Shown here one piece after another: positions 15,456 to 23,719 of a stretch of DNA of 64,000 bases (position 1 is the stretch's first letter; each line of letters starts with the position of its first letter). The DNA is from Bacillus sp. BGMRC 2118 (GTDB taxonomy: Bacteria > Bacillota > Bacilli > Bacillales > SA4), in assembly GCA_008364785.1 (NCBI GenBank), contig VTTJ01000009.1, forward strand, positions 62,001 through 126,000, written 5' to 3'. Made by a program: the position numbers and the translations under genes. A model generated the notes under the pieces. It searched no databases and had not been told where the DNA came from. It saw nothing but the letters and a program-made list of their open reading frames with translations.

Positions 15456-16007
15456 TTATCCTTGCAATTTAAAAGGAGTAAGCTGTTCTTTTATAAACGT
15501 AACCTTCATTACACTTCTAATCAGGAGAAAGCCAATAACTGCACCCAGAGTATTGGCCAGTAAGTCATTAATATCTGTACTTCTACCACTTCCCAGCGTT
15601 ATCTTTATCACACTTTGAATGAGTTCAATACCCAAGCAAGAATAGAACCCAATTTGCGCAATCCGTTTAACCGATTTAACACCTTGATTTAGTAATGGTA
15701 AAAACATGCCGAGTGGTATGAACATGATGATATTTAATAGAAAGGTTTTAGCATCGATTGTTAGAATTGGTATATAATTAATCGTTTGATACCACGGTGT
15801 CTGATTGGCGTAAATTCCGATATTTACTTCTAACGGAAAGAACGTGAAATGAATAACACCTGCTACATAAACAGCAAACGCAGTGAGAAGAGTCATCTGC
15901 CTTAACATCAATTTTTTACCTTTTACTATCATTACGACTAAAAAAATTAAGAATGCCGGAGCAAGTACTGGCCATGATTCCAGGGTAAACATAATAGAAT
16001 CTTTCAT
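15456..16007 (-). CDS. VanZ-family membrane protein
   Basis: This small integral membrane protein of 183 residues has about five hydrophobic helices. The family signature is clear: the VIHFTFFPLEVN segment, INYIPI, NIIMFIPLGMFLPLL, then ELIQSVIKITLGSGRSTDINDLLANTLGAVIGF, where the R-x-x-D-I-x-D-L-x-x-N-x-x-G block is diagnostic. VanZ-like proteins are linked to low-level teicoplanin resistance and to unknown envelope functions; no resistance cluster is present here. AAGGAGG precedes the ATG. The gene is alone between two inverted 189-bp repeat copies, starting seven bases from copy A, which makes the unit look like a cassette. Confidence 0.88.
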   Translation of the reverse strand: MKDSIMFTLESWPVLAPAFLIFLVVMIVKGKKLMLRQMTLLTAFAVYVAGVIHFTFFPLEVNIGIYANQTPWYQTINYIPILTIDAKTFLLNIIMFIPLGMFLPLLNQGVKSVKRIAQIGFYSCLGIELIQSVIKITLGSGRSTDINDLLANTLGAVIGFLLIRSVMKVTFIKEQLTPFKLQG

Positions 16008-16113
16008 GAAAATTCCTCCTTGTATTGACTATGTTCTATCACTATAGCCAAAACTTCTGAAGAATTAGGAGGCAAATTTCTTAATAATTTCTTAATTTAC
16101 GATTGTGAATATA

Positions 16114-16148
16114 AAAAAACTGAGCAGCTTACACCTGCTCAGTTTTCT
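16114..16148 (-). terminator. Terminator between sugar operon and VanZ gene
   Basis: AAAACTGAGCAG and CTGCTCAGTTTT form a twelve-pair stem with a seven-base loop; the minus strand continues TTTTTTTATATTC. It stops transcripts from the right before the VanZ gene and could also work rightward. Confidence 0.8.
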
Positions 16149-16163
16149 TAGGGCTCTTTTCGT

Positions 16164-16352
16164 AAGGCTGTTTTTGTATAGATTGTTGCTATCCGTAAAA
16201 ATCCCAAAAGCCGGATTTTTACCTTAGTATCTAGGTGCTTCTATACATTAAGAGAGTTGCTCTTTTCTAATCCAACCTCGTTTTGCTTCTAAAACTGGGT
16301 TGTCCACTCAGTTTAAGTGTACGAAAAGTAACAAAGTTTTAGAAAAGAGCCT
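16164..16352 (-). repeat. 189-bp interspersed repeat, copy B (inverted)
   Basis: The reverse complement starts AGGCTCTTTTCTAAAACTTTG and ends ATCTATACAAAAACAGCCT, the same length and order as copy A. A GGGCTCTTTTCG sequence directly before it (16151-16162) is an extra end fragment. Together A and B form an inverted pair around the VanZ gene. Confidence 0.85.
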
Positions 16353-16506
16353 TTAGTAAACATTGTTGGTATATATCAAATAAAGGCATCATTATCATCT
16401 AAATATAGATTAAATATTAATTCTATGACGAAAAGATGCCCCGAAACCCTGAGACTAACGTGCTACTTGCCTTAACCAAAAACAACAATCTATGCGCAAA
16501 TAGCCT
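16353..16506. repeat. Composite repeat remnant next to copy B
   Basis: GGCATC near 16384 and GATGCC at 16435 bracket AT-rich sequence and are followed by CCGAAA. A piece reading ACAACAATCTATGCGCAAATAGCCT ends the stretch and matches the right end of the 189-bp repeat. The GATGCCCCGAAA block recurs at 30225, also next to a repeat copy. Confidence 0.55.
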
Positions 16507-16514
16507 TTCTTAAA

Positions 16515-17549
16515 TTATATTGTGATGGTACGGCCTGTTTCTGCTGCTTCCATCATACCCAGTATTACTTTTAAGGAAGATAACCCGTCTTCACCTTTAA
16601 CAGGTGGAGTTTGATTTAGTCGTATGCAATCAATAAAGGCATCTATGATTCCACTGTTTGTCTGGTTGTTATTTGTTTGGATATCTTCAAGCTTATAATA
16701 GACTTTTTCTCCATCTCTATTAAGCACTTCTAATTGATATTCATCACTATGATAAATCTTTACTATTCCCTTTTCACAGTAGATTACTGTACTATTATCC
16801 TCTTCTCCGTAATATGTCCATGAAAAGGCGGCTGTTCCAAGATATCCTTTTCTCGTTCTTAAGCTGGCCACCAGATTATCACATACTTCGATTGGCTCAC
16901 CTTTTTCATCTTTTTTATTTAGTGCACCTTGGAATGCATTTACTTGTGAAACTTGATCATCTAACAGAAACTGTATTAAATCTATCTTATGAATTCCTAA
17001 ATCACCTGCAACACCGAGCCCTGACCTTTCTCTTTTAAAAAACCAGGTTGAATTTGACTTATTTACACCCCAAGTTTCTGGACCAGCATGACCAAAGGTT
17101 GTACGAAAGCTTAGTACTTCTCCGAGTTCTTTATTTTGAATAATTTCTTTTGCTTTTTGGTGTGCCCTTGTGAAGCGTTGATTATGCCCAATCATTAACT
17201 TCATACCTGACTTCTTCCCGGCAGCAAGTATTTCTTTTGTGTGCTCAATCGTTAATGAAATAGGCTTCTCGCACAACACGTGCTTTCCACTATTCAGTGC
17301 TTGAGTCGAGAATATATGATGAGATTCATTTGAAGAACAATCACTAATCGCTTGTATCGTTGGATCCTCCATTAATTCTTCTACCGTTCGGACTACGCTT
17401 CCTCCAAACATCTGGGCTAGTTGCTCAGCTCTTTCAACATTACGATCATAAAAGACAATTTCATCTACGTATGGATTTGCTTTATACTCTGGTGCATGAC
17501 GAAATTTCGTAATGGAGCCACACCCGATAATTCCTACCTTCATTCCCAA
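16515..17549 (-). CDS. Gfo/Idh/MocA-family sugar oxidoreductase
   Basis: This is an NAD(P)-dependent dehydrogenase that oxidises a sugar, inositol or sugar derivative. The 344 residues begin with the Rossmann motif GIIGCGSI and contain the family hallmark CEKPISLT near residue 95. A catalytic GDLGIHKIDL follows at about 180-190, where H is the conserved acid/base. TTG is used as first codon with AGGAGGG seven bases before; an ATG two codons later is possible. It is the last gene of the minus-strand operon binding protein-ATPase-permease-dehydrogenase, so it should act on the imported sugar. The divergent isomerase probably works on its product. Confidence 0.9.
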   Translation of the reverse strand: MGMKVGIIGCGSITKFRHAPEYKANPYVDEIVFYDRNVERAEQLAQMFGGSVVRTVEELMEDPTIQAISDCSSNESHHIFSTQALNSGKHVLCEKPISLTIEHTKEILAAGKKSGMKLMIGHNQRFTRAHQKAKEIIQNKELGEVLSFRTTFGHAGPETWGVNKSNSTWFFKRERSGLGVAGDLGIHKIDLIQFLLDDQVSQVNAFQGALNKKDEKGEPIEVCDNLVASLRTRKGYLGTAAFSWTYYGEEDNSTVIYCEKGIVKIYHSDEYQLEVLNRDGEKVYYKLEDIQTNNNQTNSGIIDAFIDCIRLNQTPPVKGEDGLSSLKVILGMMEAAETGRTITI

Positions 17550-17560
17550 TGAAATCCCTC

Positions 17561-18535
17561 CTATTCTCTCTTCTGGAATACAACCGCTACGATAATAATT
17601 AAACCTTTTACAAATCCTTGAAGATGTGGTGAAACATTCATTAAGTTCATCATGTTATTCAAAATTCCTAAAATAAGAACTCCAAAAAATGTACCAATGA
17701 TTTTCCCTCGACCACCCGTCATCCTTGTTCCACCAATAATAACGGCTGCAATTGCATCTAATTCATATTGAACACCTGAACTGGAAGACGAAATTGAGTT
17801 TAAACGTGAAGTTTCAATAACAGCTGCAACACTCACTAACAGTCCAGCCAAGCTGTATACCCCAATCTTAATACGATCCACACGGATTGCAGAAAGAAGT
17901 GCTGCTTTCTCATTACTTCCAAGTGCATACACATAACGTCCAAAACGCGTCTTATGCATAAGAATATATACAAGGGCTGTCATAATTAGAAAAATAATAA
18001 TTGGATAGTCAATAATCCATAGTTCACTGTTTGCAATAGCAGTAAAGCTTGATACTTCTCCCGAAATACTTCCACCTTCAGCAATATATAAGGCAATTGA
18101 TCTTGCACCCGCCATCATACCTAACGTAGCGATGAATGATGCTATTCTTCCCTTTGCTACCATCAACCCATTCAAAAACCCTACAAAAGCACCTGTAATT
18201 AGTGCGGTTAACAAGGCAACAAATATACTTCCTGTTGCATTAAGTGTTAGCACCGTAATGACTCCAACGAGTACCAACACTGATCCGACGGATAAATCAA
18301 TTCCACCTGATAACATTACAACCGTCATACCTAGCGCAACAATACCAATAATCGATACTTGCATTAATATATTTAATTGATTGTTGATATCTAAGAATCT
18401 AGGACTCAGGATGGATGCAGCAATAAATATAACTAGAAATGCAATAATGACACTATACTCTGACCAAAGCCATGAAAGGCGACTTTTTGTCGTTTTATTT
18501 TGCAATTGTACTGGATTTACATTTGAATTAGCCAC
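17561..18535 (-). CDS. Sugar ABC transporter permease (RbsC family)
   Basis: This is the membrane subunit of a carbohydrate uptake transporter of the CUT2 (ribose) class. The 324 residues include around eight to ten hydrophobic helices. The signature region is MTVVMLSGGIDLSVGSVLVLVGV and GLMVAKGRIASFIATLGMM, then AIIIGGTRMTGGRGKIIGTFFGVLILGILNN, all characteristic of RbsC. The start is GTG with GGGGGG upstream, and only a few bases separate it from the ATPase stop. It works with the ATPase and binding protein genes upstream. Confidence 0.93.
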   Translation of the reverse strand: MANSNVNPVQLQNKTTKSRLSWLWSEYSVIIAFLVIFIAASILSPRFLDINNQLNILMQVSIIGIVALGMTVVMLSGGIDLSVGSVLVLVGVITVLTLNATGSIFVALLTALITGAFVGFLNGLMVAKGRIASFIATLGMMAGARSIALYIAEGGSISGEVSSFTAIANSELWIIDYPIIIFLIMTALVYILMHKTRFGRYVYALGSNEKAALLSAIRVDRIKIGVYSLAGLLVSVAAVIETSRLNSISSSSSGVQYELDAIAAVIIGGTRMTGGRGKIIGTFFGVLILGILNNMMNLMNVSPHLQGFVKGLIIIVAVVFQKRE

Positions 18536-18538
18536 TAT

Positions 18539-20041
18539 TTAGGCCCCCCTTTTTGATCCCGTTGCATAACTCATAATCTCATCTTCGGTTGCCTCCGCTC
18601 CATTAAAGCGAGCGGTGATTTCACCTTGATACATAACATTGATGTTGTGACATACTTTAAGTACTTCAGGGGCTTCTGATGAAAGAATGATAATCGCTTT
18701 CCCTTGCTCAGCCAAGGAGATGATATGTTGATAGATTTCTTGTTTTGCTCCAACATCTATCCCTTGTGTTGGATTATCAAAAATCATAATATCGGTATCT
18801 ACTTCAAGCCATTTGGCAATAATGACTTTTTGTTGATTCCCGCCACTTAGCTTATCAATTGTGATTGTTGGATTGTGAACCTTAATATTCAACTTTTCCT
18901 TATATTGCTGAAACTTTTCCTTTTCTATCTTATCCTGGATAAAGCCATTTTTTTCAAAGTGGCCGATCGAAGATAAACTCATATTATGGATCACACTTAA
19001 ATCTTTAATAATGGCATTTTCTTTACGATCCTTTGGTACTAATCCCACACCCGCTTTCACCGCTTGACGTGGGTGATCTATTTTTACCAGCTGGTTATTA
19101 ATTTTGATTTCACCAGTGTATTTTTTTCGATAGCCAAATATACTCTCAAACAGCTCTGTTCTTCCGTCTCCAGCAAGACCTGTAAAACCTAGAATCTCAC
19201 CTTTTCTAATTGAAAAATTTATATCTTTATATAAACCCTGACTAGATAGATTGTTAACTTCTAGAAGAACATCACCAAAATTATTACTCTTTACGAGTCG
19301 ATCTTCCGATATAGACTTCCCTACCATAAGCTTCGTAATCGAATCTAAATTCTCATTTTTAATACTTCCGTTACCGACAACTTCCCCGTCACGTAAAACC
19401 GTGTATACATCACATATTTCCTTAATTTCTTTTAATTTGTGAGAAATATAGATAATAGATACTCCCGAGTTTTTTAGATTTCTCATTAAGTCAAATAAAC
19501 GCGATACTTCATGTTCGGCTAAAGACGCAGTTGGTTCATCCATTATGATGAGTTTAGAGTTATGTAGCAGTGCTTTTGCTATTTCTATCAGTTGCTTGTA
19601 TGAAGTATCAAGGTTTCGAACGTATTCTTTCGGGTTAATTTCTACTCCAAGCTTCCCTAAAATCTCAGAAGTCTTCTTACACATTTCTTCTACTTTTAAA
19701 AAACCGATTTTATTTCGTAGCTCTGTACCTAAAAACATATTTTCATAAACTCTAAGGTCACCAACGACATTTAGTTCCTGGTGAATAAAGCTTATCCCTT
19801 GTTCCATTGATATTCTCGGATTTGCCATCTTCACTACGTTTCCATATATGTGAATAAATCCGTTATCAGGCTGATGCACGCCACCTAAAATATTCATTAA
19901 GGTAGATTTTCCTGCCCCATTCTCTCCTAGCAACGCATGTATCTCGCCTTCTTGTACTTGCAAGGATACATTTTTTAAAACCTGTACTCCATTAAATGAT
20001 TTTTCAATATTGTTCATCATCATGAAAGGATTAATAGACAT
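18539..20041 (-). CDS. Sugar ABC transporter ATPase, duplicated domain (RbsA family)
   Basis: This is the energising subunit of the CUT2 transporter, about 500 residues with two ATPase halves. The first half has Walker A LLGENGAGKSTLM and Walker B IMDEPTASLAEHEVS, and its signature loop is the degenerate LDTSYKQL. The second half has the altered Walker A GLAGDGRTELFE usual in RbsA proteins, signature LSGGNQQK and MIFDNPTQGIDVGAK. The open frame extends to 20116, but AGGGGGG lies just before the ATG at 20041, which starts the protein at MSINPF. It is the second gene of the operon. Confidence 0.93.
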   Translation of the reverse strand: MSINPFMMMNNIEKSFNGVQVLKNVSLQVQEGEIHALLGENGAGKSTLMNILGGVHQPDNGFIHIYGNVVKMANPRISMEQGISFIHQELNVVGDLRVYENMFLGTELRNKIGFLKVEEMCKKTSEILGKLGVEINPKEYVRNLDTSYKQLIEIAKALLHNSKLIIMDEPTASLAEHEVSRLFDLMRNLKNSGVSIIYISHKLKEIKEICDVYTVLRDGEVVGNGSIKNENLDSITKLMVGKSISEDRLVKSNNFGDVLLEVNNLSSQGLYKDINFSIRKGEILGFTGLAGDGRTELFESIFGYRKKYTGEIKINNQLVKIDHPRQAVKAGVGLVPKDRKENAIIKDLSVIHNMSLSSIGHFEKNGFIQDKIEKEKFQQYKEKLNIKVHNPTITIDKLSGGNQQKVIIAKWLEVDTDIMIFDNPTQGIDVGAKQEIYQHIISLAEQGKAIIILSSEAPEVLKVCHNINVMYQGEITARFNGAEATEDEIMSYATGSKRGA

Positions 20042-20120
20042 TTGATTATCCCCCCTATATAGGAAAAGAGGAAATACAATTCTAGCATTTCGCATGAAAT
20101 TGTATCTCCTTTTCACTTAA

Positions 20121-21080
20121 TTAAAATTTTGAATCCGCATCATAATGCTCATCAACATTCTCTTTTGTTACTTTTGTAGCTTCTTTAACAACCATGGTTT
20201 CTGCCGGATCATTTCCTTTTGCTAGATCTGCAGCAATTTTCACTGCGTCTTCAACCATTGTTGGTGAATATAAGAATGTAGCTGTAATTAGACCATCTTC
20301 TTTAATGTTTTCAAATACAGCCTTACCACCACCAGCACCTGTTACAAATTTAATATCAGTTCTGCCTGCTTCTTTAATTGCTTGTAATACACCTAAAGCC
20401 ATACCATCATCTTGAGTAAAGACTGCATCAATTTGTGGATTTGCTTGTAAAATGTTTTGCATAACTTCTAGAGACTTTTCTGTTGAGAAATCACCGCTTT
20501 GTGATGCAACAATCTCGATTCCGTCAGCTGATTCCATTGCCTCTTTAAAGCCTGCTCCTCGTTGTTCTGTTACAGAGCTTGGTGGTCCAGTAATTTCAAC
20601 AACTTTCCCTTTGCCATTTAACTTCTCAACAAAGTACTTACCAGCATTTACACCGATCCCTTCATTGTCACCTTTCACAACGACTGTAGCAGCATCATTT
20701 TCTAGCTCACGGTCAACAATCACTAAAGGAATACCCGCATCTTTTACTTTTTGTCCAACTGGAGAAAGGGCTGCTGATTCAATTGGAAGCATAACAATAA
20801 CATCCACACCTTGAGCAATCAGATCATCTACATCATTTGCTTGCTTGTTTGGATCAGCTGCATTTGTCATCACATAATCAATGCCTTCGCTCTCTTTAAG
20901 AGCTTTTGCCTGCTTTTCAGCACTATCAATTAAAGCTCCCATCCAACCATGTGTTGCAGAAGGTAATGAGATACCAATCGTTAATTGGTCATCATCTTTC
21001 CCACCTGCATCCGTATTACAAGCAACCAATCCAAAAACAGTTAATAGAGACAAACATAGGACTAAAAACTTCTTCAACAT
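20121..21080 (-). CDS. Sugar-binding lipoprotein of ABC transporter (RbsB-like)
   Basis: This extracellular solute-binding protein, about 319 residues, has a lipoprotein signal peptide: a KK start, the hydrophobic stretch FLVLCLSLLTVFGL and the lipobox VAC, so C is lipidated. The mature part follows the periplasmic-binding-protein type I fold seen in RbsB (TIGISLPSATHGWMGALIDSAEKQA, DVIVMLPIES, PLVIVDREL). It is the first gene of the sugar operon; the ATG at 21080 has AAGGGGG before it. A perfect LacI-type operator lies 38 bases upstream of the start. The sugar is not identifiable from sequence. Confidence 0.92.
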   Translation of the reverse strand: MLKKFLVLCLSLLTVFGLVACNTDAGGKDDDQLTIGISLPSATHGWMGALIDSAEKQAKALKESEGIDYVMTNAADPNKQANDVDDLIAQGVDVIVMLPIESAALSPVGQKVKDAGIPLVIVDRELENDAATVVVKGDNEGIGVNAGKYFVEKLNGKGKVVEITGPPSSVTEQRGAGFKEAMESADGIEIVASQSGDFSTEKSLEVMQNILQANPQIDAVFTQDDGMALGVLQAIKEAGRTDIKFVTGAGGGKAVFENIKEDGLITATFLYSPTMVEDAVKIAADLAKGNDPAETMVVKEATKVTKENVDEHYDADSKF

Positions 21081-21117
21081 AATTTCCCCCTTCAATACTT
21101 GTTCTAGGCTCTCCCGA

Positions 21118-21135
21118 AATGTAATCGATTACATT
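21118..21135. promoter_or_regulatory. LacI-type operator 1
   Basis: AATGTAATCGATTACATT is a perfect 18-base palindrome upstream of the binding-protein gene. Its core TGTAATCGATTACA recurs at 22239 and, with one centre change, at 22349, so it is most likely the site of the neighbouring LacI-family repressor. Confidence 0.85.
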
Positions 21136-21140
21136 TTACA

Positions 21141-21195
21141 TCTAAGGTCAGCGCTCTACTATTAATACTCTTAATAACAGAGCGCTGATCTTAGG
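21141..21195 (-). terminator. Long hairpin between repressor and transporter operon
   Basis: CTAAGATCAGCGCTCT and AGAGCGCTGACCTTAG pair across a 22-base AT-rich loop immediately after the repressor stop. No T tract follows on either strand, so it may slow readthrough or protect mRNA ends rather than act as a classical terminator. Confidence 0.5.
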
Positions 21196-21202
21196 TGTAA
21201 CG

Positions 21203-22192
21203 TTAACCTAGTGTAGACTCACGAATAACCAGTTCATGGTCCAGGATAATACTATCTACTTGTTCTCCTTTTATTTGATTAATAAGCATTTTGGCTGCTA
21301 TTGTTCCCATCTTATACATTGGTTGAGCGATTGTTGTAAGAGTAGGATTTGTCATATTTGAAAAATCAATTTTATCGAAGCCAACCACTGCGATATCATC
21401 AGGTACGTGCAGTCCATTTGCATTTATTTCTTTTAATGCACCGATTGCAAGAAGATCAGATACTGCAAATACTGCAGTCGGTCTATCATTTAATTGCATG
21501 ATCTTTTTCATTGCTTGTTGACCTTGTTCAAATCCTAATTCTTCAGTGTGGATGATATATTGCTCATTCAATGGTAGCCCATGTTCTTCTAGTGCCCGTA
21601 CGTATCCTAATTTACGTTGTCTAGCGTATAAATACTTTTCATCCGAATTGACTAAGGCAATTTTCTCATGACCCAGCTTTATTAAATGCTTCACGGCCAA
21701 ATATGACGCCTCAACATTATCAATCGTAATGTACGGTAATCCACTTCCCTCAGCATACTCACTGCATTGAATAATCGCATGATTTTCTGCCAGCTTTTTC
21801 AACGTTTCTACATTAACAGCTGGATCCATTGAGATAATCCCGTCAGCCATCTTTTTACGAACAAGATCAAAGTAGATATTTTCTCGTTCAGGATTTGAAT
21901 CCGTTTCACATAACAGAATATTATAATTTTGACTTATAGCAATATTCTCAATCCCTTTAATAACCTCTAAGTAAAAGGGATTTTTAATAGTAGGAATTAA
22001 AATCAGCAGTATTCTACTTTCTGAATTCCTCAGATTTCTACCAAGCATACTCGGCTCATAATTTAATTTTTTGATTGCATCTTCTACTTTAATTCTAGTT
22101 TTAGCTGACACCTTGTTTTGTCCATTTAAAACTCTAGAAACTGTAGCTACTGAAACGCCTGCAAGTTTCGCAACATGTTGAATGTTTGCCAT
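21203..22192 (-). CDS. LacI-family repressor of the sugar operon
   Basis: This 329-residue regulator begins with the LacI helix-turn-helix NIQHVAKLAGVSVATVSRVLNG, with hinge region NYEPSMLGRNLR, followed by an effector-binding domain of the same fold as the transporter's binding protein. It lies upstream of the transporter genes on the same strand and opposite the isomerase gene. Three near-identical palindromes, one before the binding protein and two in its own divergent promoter region, are its probable operators, giving autoregulation and control of both arms. The effector is presumably the imported sugar or a metabolite. Confidence 0.93.
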   Translation of the reverse strand: MANIQHVAKLAGVSVATVSRVLNGQNKVSAKTRIKVEDAIKKLNYEPSMLGRNLRNSESRILLILIPTIKNPFYLEVIKGIENIAISQNYNILLCETDSNPERENIYFDLVRKKMADGIISMDPAVNVETLKKLAENHAIIQCSEYAEGSGLPYITIDNVEASYLAVKHLIKLGHEKIALVNSDEKYLYARQRKLGYVRALEEHGLPLNEQYIIHTEELGFEQGQQAMKKIMQLNDRPTAVFAVSDLLAIGALKEINANGLHVPDDIAVVGFDKIDFSNMTNPTLTTIAQPMYKMGTIAAKMLINQIKGEQVDSIILDHELVIRESTLG

Positions 22193-22238
22193 TTCTTTTT
22201 GTCCTACCTTCTACCTTAAACGAATCGTTTGAAAGTTG

Positions 22239-22252
22239 TGTAATCGATTACA
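22239..22252. promoter_or_regulatory. LacI-type operator 2
   Basis: TGTAATCGATTACA lies 47 bases upstream of the repressor start in the divergent spacer and is identical to the core of operator 1. Confidence 0.85.
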
Positions 22253-22348
22253 TTTCCATAGTAATATTTTCTAAATAGACTGTCAATTAAAATTATAATT
22301 TTTTATAAAATGGTTGATTTGATTGAGGATATTATTTATTGTAATAAA

Positions 22349-22362
22349 TGTAATGGATTACA
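22349..22362. promoter_or_regulatory. LacI-type operator 3
   Basis: TGTAATGGATTACA lies 42 bases before the isomerase ATG at 22404. It differs from the other two only by a central C to G, and sits 110 bases from operator 2, a spacing that could allow looping. Confidence 0.8.
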
Positions 22363-22403
22363 TATCAGTCTTTTCAGATAACTTCATCAATGGAGGGGTA
22401 CTC

Positions 22404-23372
22404 ATGAAATTAGGTGTCTTTACAGTTTTATTCTCAGATAAGAGTTTTGATGACATGTTACATTATGTCGCTCAAAAAGGTATAGAAGCAATTGAATTAG
22501 GTACAGGTGGCTATCCAGGTGATGCACACTGTAATCTGGATGAATTATTAAATGATGAAAATCACTTACTAAAATTTAAGCAAAAGATTAGCAACCACGG
22601 ACTAATCATTAGTGCTTTAAGTTGTCATGCAAATCCACTTCATCCTCAAAAGAAAATGGCTGAACCGGCAGATGACGTACTAATGAAAACGATACAACTT
22701 GCCTCTAAGCTCGGTGTACCAGTTGTTAATACCTTTTCTGGGTGTCCAGGTGATCACGAAAATGCTCTATATCCGAACTGGCCAATATCACCTTGGCCAC
22801 ATGATTTCCAAGAGGTTTTAAAGTGGCAATGGGAAGAGAAGCTCATTCCATATTGGAGAGAAAAGAATGATTTTGCTACAAAGCATAATGTGAAAATTGG
22901 TTTAGAGCTTCATGGCGGTTTTTCTGTTCATACACCTGCAACCATGCTTAGGCTAAGGGAAGCTTGTGGCCCGGCAATAGGTGCAAATCTTGATCCTAGT
23001 CATTTATGGTGGCAAGGCATTGATCCTATAGAAGCCATCAAAATATTAGGACGTGAAAATGCAATTCACCATTTCCATGCGAAAGATACGATAATGGACC
23101 AACCTAATATGAATAGAAATGGTCTTACAGATATGACAGATTACACTCAAATGCGTGATCGCTCCTGGTATTTTAGATCAGTTGGATTTGGACATGATCA
23201 AAAAACCTGGGCAGATATCATTAGTACTCTTCGTCTATTTGGGTACGATTATGTAGTAAGCATTGAACATGAGGACGGACTTATGTCAATTGAAGAAGGT
23301 TTCACGAAAGCAGTTGAGACTTTAAAACCAATAATGGTAAAAGAATCTATTGGCCAAATGTGGTGGACATAG
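22404..23372 (+). CDS. Sugar phosphate isomerase/epimerase, IolE-like TIM barrel
   Basis: This TIM-barrel enzyme of the AP-endonuclease-2 superfamily, about 322 residues, covers sugar isomerases, epimerases and inosose dehydratases. The metal ligands can be placed: E in GLELHGG, D and H in NLDPSHLWWQG, H in HFHAKD and E in SIEHED. GGAGGGG lies before the ATG at 22404; the frame is open further upstream. It is divergently paired with the sugar operon and shares its operators, so it likely acts after the Gfo/Idh/MocA dehydrogenase, for example on a keto-sugar. No substrate is claimed. Confidence 0.88.
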   Translation: MKLGVFTVLFSDKSFDDMLHYVAQKGIEAIELGTGGYPGDAHCNLDELLNDENHLLKFKQKISNHGLIISALSCHANPLHPQKKMAEPADDVLMKTIQLASKLGVPVVNTFSGCPGDHENALYPNWPISPWPHDFQEVLKWQWEEKLIPYWREKNDFATKHNVKIGLELHGGFSVHTPATMLRLREACGPAIGANLDPSHLWWQGIDPIEAIKILGRENAIHHFHAKDTIMDQPNMNRNGLTDMTDYTQMRDRSWYFRSVGFGHDQKTWADIISTLRLFGYDYVVSIEHEDGLMSIEEGFTKAVETLKPIMVKESIGQMWWT

Positions 23373-23390
23373 AGCTTGCAGTATATCTGA

Positions 23391-23427
23391 ACTGAGTAAT
23401 GAGATATTCTCTTACTCAGTTTTTTTA
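23391..23427 (+). terminator. Terminator after the isomerase gene
   Basis: ACTGAGTAA.GAGA and TCTC.TTACTCAGT form the stem, followed by seven Ts. Confidence 0.85.
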
Positions 23428-23719
23428 TTTTTCCGATTACTTTCTTCCTATATATATTCTTATTTTATATACTCTTATTTTTTTAGCATATTGCATTCAC
23501 CTACTGAATACTGTATTTGAGTAGACTAGCTTAACAAACACTTTACTTGACTATTTTTCAATAAAGGTGTATAAATACTCTTTGGTGTTAAATAATTTTA
23601 TTTTTGTTCATCATTTGTTCATATATCTCATTTATTATTAAATTTGTTACTATTTTCCTGTCCAAAATTAAATCCATTTATGTAATAATTGTTAGAAGAT
23701 AAAAGGTAGGTGCTATAAA
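23428..23719. other. AT-rich spacer before the LTA synthase-type gene
   Basis: No gene, repeat or structured RNA is evident. It must contain the promoter of the next gene, but no near-consensus pair stands out. AGGTAGGTG at 23704-23712 is the ribosome binding site. Confidence 0.4.

Noticed and set aside
15261..16352. Insertion sequence around the VanZ gene
   Set aside because: No transposase frame and no clear target duplication; it is reported only as an inverted-repeat enclosure.
20452..20814. 120-codon plus-strand frame
   Set aside because: It is antisense to the sugar-binding lipoprotein gene, with serine/threonine-rich composition typical of a shadow frame.
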